Below are positions 57,350 to 64,000 of a stretch of DNA of 64,000 nucleotides, one piece after another (within the stretch, counting starts at the first letter, position 1; every line of letters starts with the position of its first letter). The position numbers and the translations under genes are program-made. Source of the DNA: Geosiphon pyriformis (taxonomy: Eukaryota > Glomeromycota > Glomeromycetes > Archaeosporales > Geosiphonaceae). The stretch covers positions 512,955 through 576,954 of the forward strand of contig JAAOMT010000328.1 of assembly GCA_016748015.1 (NCBI GenBank), in the 5' to 3' direction. The notes under the pieces are model-generated. The model was not told the origin of the DNA, did no database searches, and saw only the letters and a list, made by a program, of their open reading frames with translations.

Positions 57350-57725
57350 TGTTACAGATGATTATTTGGGGTCTCAAATCAAATAACAAATTCATAACTT
57401 GGTGCTCAATAATTAATCTCATTGATAATATCTGAAGGTTTTAGTATCTAAAGGCTTTGATTAAGTCTTTTGTATAATGAACAGAGATTTATTTATTGTT
57501 ATATTTATAGCTTTTCAAAACCACAATTCTATCAAATTTCTTTCTCAGCATAATGGCTGGTAATTCTCCTGATAAGCTATCCTTAATCAAGTGTTCTACC
57601 CTTATTCCTAGGTTTTTTACCAGTCACTTATATTCTGATGTTAGTACCTTTACATGTTAATTCTTTTAATTAAGTTAGTAAAAATAAACAAAGATAAAAA
57701 ATAAAATCGAGAAAAATAAGAAAAG

Positions 57726-57783
<58 letters not shown>

Positions 57784-58251
57784 AGCCAAGGCAATAACTG
57801 TTAGTATCTTGTTAATAGCCGTAATCAAGAGTTATTGTTTCAGTATGGTTAAGTATTAGTTACTATCAACATGGAATGTTGATAGTGAAAGTGTGAATTG
57901 AGAGAACAAATAATTATTTATTGATATTTGTGAATTAGAAAGTTGCATAGATAAAATCTAAACTGCAAAGTCTGTCTTTTTTATTTTTAACATTATTGCT
58001 ATATATACATAATTGAGATTTTTCAATTCCTTGATTTTTTACACCAGGAATCCTAGAATTCTTGAAATCCTGCAATTTTTTTAAGAGGAATCCTGAAATT
58101 CTGGAATCTTGCAATTCCTTGTACAAGAATCTTAAAATTCCTGAAATTTTGTAATTCTTTTGAAAAGAATCTTAAAATTCTATATTTATTATGACTACTT
58201 TTAATTGGCTAATTTATATGCTAATATACTTTTTATATTCTACAAGTAACA
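57350..58251 (-). repeat. Gypsy D 3' LTR (902 bp)
   Basis: TGTTACTTGTAG at 58251 to CATCTGTAACA at 57350. TATATATA at 58000-58007. Between it and the LTR start, 58021-58180 has about three ~45-bp units built on GGAATCCTGAAATTCTGGAATC-like palindromic blocks, unrelated in sequence to the TTGCT array of A. A run of 56 A (plus) lies at 57726-57781. AGCACCAA near the 3' end is kept (57405-57412). Confidence 0.85.
57726..57781. repeat. Homopolymer of 56 A
   Basis: Unbroken A run inside the D LTR, at the place where A and B have short T/A runs. Length should be treated as uncertain. Confidence 0.9.
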
Positions 58252-58259
58252 TTATTTCC

Positions 58260-58960
58260 TCTTTTTAATATTAAGCTCTATTAAAATCTCCTAATTCTAA
58301 TTCTTTGTCTTTGAGTATTTTTTAAACTTCTTTTTCGAGAATTATTTGTATTATCTTGTTCTATAATTCTTCAAATTAGACATTGGTTATTTTTCTTATT
58401 TGGTTAATGGTAATGGAGTTTATTGCTGGATTGAGTAAGATTTCTGGTTGGTCTTGAAATCTGACTTGTAATCAATAGATAACTTATGCTTGTGTGGTTA
58501 TATTGTTCTTTCTCACAAATTGTTCAAGTTGTTATAATATTTCTATGTTGAATAACCACTTTGTCTTATTCATATATAAATTCTGAATATTCAAATATTG
58601 TTCCAAGTGAAAATAACAAAAGTTTCTTGGAAATTGTTGTGTCTACCAATTCCATGTTTTTATTATCAACTTTTGATATTGGGTAACTTTTGGTTGTGTT
58701 TTTATTGCCAATTTTACCTTTGTAATTATTTTGTCAATAGTATTTTCTGTTTTTCTCCATACTTTATCTTGTGATCTCTTTCTGGTGTTTTTGTATCTGA
58801 TGGTTTGTTGATTAATTGTAATTTCCATTTTTTGTTGTTGGATCAGTTGAAAAAATTGTTGTGCTAGTGAATAGATGTCATTAGTAATTTCTATTTTTCT
58901 GATATTTTCTGTCATGTTTACTATGTCTTTATATATTTCTTTGGTCAATCAATTTAATGT
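58260..58960 (-). pseudogene. Gypsy D: extra ORF downstream of integrase
   Basis: Homologue of 10940-11590 in B. The 101-codon open part (58643-58948) has AQQFFQLIQQQKMEITINQQTIRY and a Lys/Arg-rich region (RKRSQDKVWRKTENTI). The second half (58260-58640) is stop-broken. Conserved position between integrase and 3' LTR. No membrane segment seen. Function unknown. Confidence 0.6.
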
Positions 58961-59059
58961 GTTTGTGTCAATAATAATGATTGGTTCTAGATCTTATGGA
59001 ATCTTATTTGGTTGGACTAGTATTCTCTGTACTTTTAATTGTAGAATATTACTGGTAAA

Positions 59060-60130
59060 TAATAATACTATATGGTGATATGGTTTCAGTTGATTACTAT
59101 GTGCTGTTTTGGCTAAGATTTTATTGTCCCATCTTAATTTATAAGTTCTATTTCCAAGAATTTTTTCTATGTAAAATGGTCTATTCTATTTGGAGTCAAA
59201 TTTTCCACTCTATTGTTTTTCTGCTTTAGTATAATGTAAAAGTATTTTGTTTCTAATCCTAAATTTAACTGGTTTGTCTGGTAATTGGTTATTATGTTTT
59301 TTTTTTTGTTTTTTTTGTAACTTTTGAATATTATCAGCTGCTCTTTACCATTTGTTTTCTAGTGTTTCTATTAAGTTATATGTTCTTCTCAATAATGTTT
59401 TTTGGAAATTGTTTTCTGTTATTGGTTCATTTAAATATGTACTAACTTCTATTCTATTGGTAATATTGCTGTTCTACTATATACTAATTTAAATGGTGTT
59501 GCTTGTGTGGTGTTTTGCTTCATTGTTCAATAAGCAAATAATATTGATGGTATGAACAAATCCCATTTGTTCTGGTTTTTCTAGCTGACTTTGGCAATTG
59601 CTTTACACAATATTCTGTTAAACCTTTTGACTAACCTATTTGTTTGCAGATGATATAATGATAATAATAGTCTTTTGATTCCAAATTTTTGACTTAATTC
59701 TGCTAGTGTTCTGTTTACAAAGTAAGTTTCTTAATCTAATAATAGTTCCTTTAGACATCTATGTTAACAAATTAGATCTTGATGAACAAATTTGCCAATG
59801 GATTTTGCATCTGCTCTTTGAATGACTTTTGCTTCTGACCATTTAGTAAGATAATTCATGATTACTACAATATATCTGTTTCTTTTGCTGGTTATTGTTA
59901 ATGGTCCAACTAAGTCAATCCTAATCTGATCGAATAGTTGTCTTACTTTGATTGGTCTCAATGGTTTGCTGGATTTGGTTCCTTTTCTTCTTTGACAAGC
60001 ATTACAATTTTAAACATATTGGATGATGTTTGAATACATTAATGGCCAATAGTATCTCTTTCTGGTTTTTTTTATGATTGCTTTTTTATAAAAATGTTTT
60101 GTTATTAGATCTAAGTGTATGTTGAATAAT
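59060..60130 (-). pseudogene. Gypsy D: integrase
   Basis: Zinc-end Cys pair NCNACQRRKG (about 59985). Core start RIDLVGPLTITSKRNRYIV with the first Asp present; VVIMNYLTKW has Asn where B has Asp. The open part is 59764-59961. The catalytic Glu region and GPF/Y-like C-terminus are recognisable toward 59150 (KWSKFDSK-type). Several stops. Confidence 0.82.
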
Positions 60131-60399
60131 ATTGTCTTTTTTTCTGGCTCTGTAATTACTCTGGTTGGTTGATTTGAATTTCTTTTGTTCTTTTAGTAAA
60201 GTATATTTTGATGGTTGATAAAATATTTTGATTGTTGTTTTATGTTGTTTTGTTCTTTTTGAGATAATTTCTCCTTAAACTGTTAAGTATTTATATAATA
60301 CTGGAGTTGTTAATATTTTTGTGTGTTCATCCTTTGTTATATTTTTGTTTTCAACTGTTTAGATTTTGTTCTATTTTTTTGGTTTGAAATGTTCAGATT

Positions 60400-61860
60400 T
60401 GTTTCATTTGCAACAAACTATTGGCATTTCCATTTTTTTTTCTTTTTTATAGTGTACTGTAAAAATATATGATGAAAGTTCTATTTTCTATCTTATATGT
60501 CAATTGTCTCCAAATTTTTGTTTCTGAATTAAAGTCAATCCTTTATAATCAGTATGCACTTTAAATTTCTGGTTTAAGTATTCTTTCCATTTTATAACAG
60601 CCTAATAAATTGCTAAGTGTTCTAATCCTAATGTTCTATAGTTTTTTTTGGTTGACATTAAGCTTTAGCTGGTATATGCTACTGGATGTTCTTTTTTATC
60701 TGGTCTTTTTTGTGATAGTATGGCTTCTAATGTTTGATCTGATGCATCAGTGGTAATAATGAATGGTTTGCTATGATCTGGATAGATCAATACTGGAGCT
60801 TGAATGAGTTTTTTTCTTAATGTGTTAAAAGCTTCTTGTTGTGTTTTCATCCATTCATATTTAACATTCTTGGTTTGTTAATGATACAATAGTTGAACAG
60901 TTTGGAAAAGTTCTTGATAAAGTGATGATAGTACTTTGTAAACCCTAAAAATACTCTTAGCTTGGTCAGATTGGTAAGTATTGAAAAAGACTTTACTACT
61001 TCAATTTTATTTGGATCTGTTTTAATGTTCTTCTTGTTTATAACATGTCCCAAAAACTTGAGTTTTGTTTTGTCAAAGAAACACTTGGTTGCATTTAGTT
61101 TTAATCCTGTTCTTTTCAGTCTTTCAAATACTTGCTAGAGATAATAAAGATGATTATCAAATGTTTTTGAGAACACATTGGTGTTATTCAAATACACAAC
61201 TACTAATTTTTATAGCAGTCTAGTGTAGACAATTTCTATTAGCTGTTGGAATGTGGCTGGTGCATTGGTTAAGCCAAATGGCATTACTTTAAATTCAAAA
61301 TTCTCTTCTCTTATGGTGAACATTGTCTTTTCCTTATCTTCTGGATTCATAGCTATTTGCTAATAACTGCTATCTAAATCTAATATTAAGAACCATTTCT
61401 TTTCTTTCAAAGTGTCAAATAATTTCTGAATCTATGAAGTTGGATAACTGTCTTCATGAGTTATATTATTGAGTTTTTGTAATCTATACAAAAGTGGATT
61501 TTCCCATTTTTCTTATGAACTAGTACTATTGGTGACAACCATAAACTTATTGATGACTGAATTAACCTATTGTCTAACATCTGATTAATTTCTTGATAAA
61601 TGATTTCATGACTGGTTGGTAGTACTTGGTATGCTCTTTGTTTAATTGGCATTGCATCTCCAATTTTAATCTAGTGCTGAATTATGTCAGTTTTGCCAAA
61701 TTCATTTTCACTTGCAAAGATGTCAGTGAAGTTGTTAAGTAACATTTTGAGTTGCATATGTTGAAGTGAATCTAAGTTTTCCATGTTTATTTGTTTCAAT
61801 TGTTTTGGTTGGAGCAAATAACATTTGTTCTGTCCATAAATAGTTTGTAATATTATGTTG
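60400..61860 (-). pseudogene. Gypsy D: reverse transcriptase and RNase H
   Basis: RT entry KQRAYQVLPTSHEIIYQEIN and SPIVLVHKKNGKIHFCIDY (61461-61652). VMPFGLTNAPATFQ-type block at about 61250-61290. The catalytic motif at 61181-61205 reads VVVYLNNTNVF: both Asp of YLDD are Asn. MGHVINKKNIKTDPNKIEVV and LRVFLGFTKYYHHF are at 60847-61053. RNase H start FIITTDASDQTLEAILSQ at 60700-60780. Stops and frame changes throughout. Inactive. Confidence 0.88.
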
Positions 61861-62927
61861 ACATATCTACACAGTTGTGGAAAGTCTGGAATGAGGTTTG
61901 GTAGTTGGTTTTTGATTTCAGTAGTTAAATATTCAATGGTAGTTCCTTTTGGTATCTTAATGATATCTTCTGTGTTGTTGTATATAGAAATTTTTATGTA
62001 ACTATGGTTCTTGGCTGGTATATGTAGATTAACTAATCCAATCTTTTTTGATTTACAAAGTGTTGCTTCTGCTTCAAAAATCTGAACCTAATCTTTTACT
62101 TTTCTTTCTATGGCTAATATGTACTGGTTATATGATAGAATAGAAATTGATTAATGGGTGGAGATAATTTCTCCCTTGTCAATAACTTCTTTTTTTGTCA
62201 TATTAATTAGTATATCTACTTTTTTTGTTGATCTAAATCTATTAATTTTTTTAGCTGTAACCCTTAATTCTTCCTTGTTTCCCACTAATACTAACTGAGC
62301 TATTTTAACCAGAGGCAGGAATATTGCCTGTGCTATTTTTTTGTTTGGCTCTATGATATAGGTCTTTTCTGAGTCATATTTTAGTATTGTAATAATATTT
62401 CTTATGTATTCTGTATCAATTATTTCTTCTTTAATGTTAATTCCCTTTTTTGTTAAACTACTTCTGGATGCTAACTGAACCATTGTTGTTGCTGGAATTT
62501 CTAATGCTACTTTCAGATTAATGCATGTGCACAAATGTGGTTTTAATTTAATAATATTTTTCTTTGGATATCTTAGATCAAATCTGGCATCAGTATTATG
62601 CACACATTCTGGCATTATATTTTTATTATTATTACTAAACCATTTCAATTCCTGCTCCTTAGTGAGATTAAGAAGCACAATATATTGTTTAGAGTTTGAA
62701 TCAGAGTTTGAATTATTGTTGTTGTAATTGTCATTTTGAATAAAGCTAGAATTGTTGCTTTCATTGTTGTTGTTGTTAGCATTTGAATTGGAATTAAAAT
62801 TTGATTCTGATTCTGATGCACAGTTGCTGATTGGTTCTTCCTCTTTGGAGATTATGTAAATTATACATAGTAGTGGATTGTAAATAAGGTTATACTTATT
62901 ACAATATTCAAAATCACATGGAATCAA
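61861..62927 (-). pseudogene. Gypsy D: dUTPase and linker
   Basis: 258-codon open frame (62151-62927) plus linker to 61861. Asn/Ser-rich leader; motif 1 NTDARFDLRYPKK (Gly to Arg); motif 2 ASRSSLTKKGI; motif 3 EIIDTEYIRNI (Asp kept, Gly to Arg); motif 4 NKKIAQAIFLPL; motif 5 region KKINRFRSTKKVDI with Gly to Arg/Lys changes. The chain is open but active-site glycines are lost, so it is probably a dead enzyme. Confidence 0.82.
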
Positions 62928-62929
62928 AC

Positions 62930-63183
62930 AGTAGTTACATAGTCATGTGTTTATTTCTTCCAAATGTTGCTTTTGTTTTTCTTGAGTGAGTGCCAAATTC
63001 TGATAATATTCATAGAATTCTTCTAAACCAGCTTTAATGTTGAGAAAAGCATTTGGGTTGAAAATAAGAAAAGTTTCAACTGGTTCTGATGGGTTATTTT
63101 TAATCTCCAATATTTTGCTAGGCAAAGCATTTTTGACTTTGGCACTTGTTATTCTTCAGATCTTGTTTTTGTTATATGGGTAG
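62930..63183 (-). pseudogene. Gypsy D: end of the Cys-rich domain region
   Basis: Minus-strand frame 62943-63125 gives an acidic helical stretch ending QKQHLEEINT, matching EQKQCLEEINT in B. Upstream YPYNKNKI (about 63155-63180) matches CPHNNDKIW. Sequence then changes abruptly to the S-type LTR at 63184. Confidence 0.7.
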
Positions 63184-64000
63184 TGTTGCTGGAGGTGTTT
63201 GGTCTCTTTTCTTAAATATTGGTAATGTTGATTTGCTGTGAATTCACGTTTCCAGAAAGTAGTTGGACCTCCAATAACTGAATTTATCTTCAAATTATCT
63301 CCTATAATTTGAACTGCTGGACTTATGAGTAGAATAGCCAATTCTGTGCCAGTTACTTTGTATAGTTATGTTGTAGTAAATGTCAACTCTTTTCCAAAAA
63401 TTGTTTGTCTGGAAGCTTACTAAAATGTGTAGTTACTTTGCTGTGAAAGTCAATTCTTCTACAGGAATCTCATCTGTAGGCTACCCTAATAATTGTAAGA
63501 AGAAAATAAAAGAAAAATAAAAAAAATGTAAAAGAAATAGAATTTTGTCAAGGGAAACGTTTTCTATTCAGGCCTGAAGTCACTAACAGTTTACCAAAAT
63601 TGGTAACTAATCAATTTCAAAACGTTAATTAGGTTTTGGGGATTTTTCCAAGTGCAATAATTAAAGAATTTGGTTTTTCGAATTATTTGATATTTATTTC
63701 TTTTTGTGTGTGTAGAAATGGTTCTAAGTGATAAATCTAAAATAAGATATATTTTCTTGAAGAGAAAAGCCCTTCTTTTATACAACTTGTTGTAGTACTA
63801 GTCTATGAACTTGCACTTTTTCTCTTTGCTCAAATTTTGGCAAACTAAGGATACATTTTGATGGACTACAAGTTATTTTGCTAAACTATTGATTAATTTG
63901 GGTGAACTATTCATAATTTCGGCAAATTTCTATAAATTTCGGCAAATTTCATATAAATTTCGGTGAATTTCTGTAAATTTCGGCGAACTTTTGAATGTTA
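63184..64000 (-). repeat. LTR of the S family inserted in D (runs off the window)
   Basis: Starts TGTTGCTGG and aligns with 28886-29667 over its length. It has a TATAAAAG box (complement of 63775-63782) and a cluster of AAATTTCGGCAAA-like units (63830-63990). The far end is outside the window, so whether it is a solo LTR or one end of a whole element is open. Confidence 0.8.

Larger units (their letters stand above)
57350..63183 (-). mobile_element. Ty3/gypsy LTR retrotransposon D (dUTPase type)
   Basis: Minus-strand element of the A/B family: 3' LTR (57350-58251), extra ORF, integrase, RNase H, RT, linker, dUTPase and the start of the Cys-rich domain. It is inserted in E at 57350. From 63184 on it is interrupted by an LTR of the S family, so its protease, gag and 5' LTR would lie beyond the window. 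More decayed than A and B. Confidence 0.9.

Overview
The window looks like repeat-rich nuclear DNA of a fungus, most likely an arbuscular mycorrhizal fungus (Glomeromycotina). This rests on the overall style of its gypsy and LINE proteins, a Mei2-like gene with many short introns, and very AT-rich spacers. The species is not proven. I find one convincing host gene. Nearly everything else is retrotransposon sequence in several states of decay, separated by spacers that are almost pure A/T.

Layout. 1-5451: minus-strand Ty3/gypsy element A (5' LTR, gag, protease, Cys-rich domain, dUTPase; it runs off the left edge). 5452-12352: plus-strand gypsy element B of the same superfamily (protease, Cys-rich domain, dUTPase, RT, RNase H, integrase, an extra ORF, 3' LTR). 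A is inserted inside B. 12353-17520: a mosaic of older gypsy remnants (F, C on minus, RT fragment G on plus). 17925-24727, 25000-32825 and 35385-42180: three non-LTR retrotransposons (LINE1-3), all on the minus strand. Each has an RRM-like/zinc-knuckle ORF1 and an ORF2 with endonuclease, RT, RNase H and a Cys/His C-terminal motif. LINE2 is split by a solo LTR (28886-29870). 44789-48700: the Mei2-like gene, 11 exons on the minus strand, encoding 814 residues. 51100-52803: a highly decayed gypsy remnant and LTR. 54519-57349: a second gypsy type (E, plus), cut in its protease by gypsy D (57350 to beyond 63183, minus). D is itself interrupted from 63184 by another copy of the LTR family seen in LINE2.

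Gypsy A, B and D share the order gag - CCHC - protease - Cys-rich domain - dUTPase - linker - RT - RNase H - integrase - extra ORF, so a dUTPase sits inside pol. All elements are inactivated. Most lesions that can be assigned by comparing copies are C-to-T or G-to-A: Trp, Gln or Arg to stop, Asp to Asn in RT catalytic motifs, Cys to Tyr in zinc motifs, Gly to Arg/Lys in protease. Each LTR family carries its own short-period repeat array just upstream of its TATA box. The dUTPase gypsy LTR end can pair with the primer-binding region.

The Mei2-like gene has all three RRMs, a 9-nt microexon, one GC-AG intron and a GC-rich last exon, all of which keep the frame. I found no tRNA, rRNA or CRISPR.
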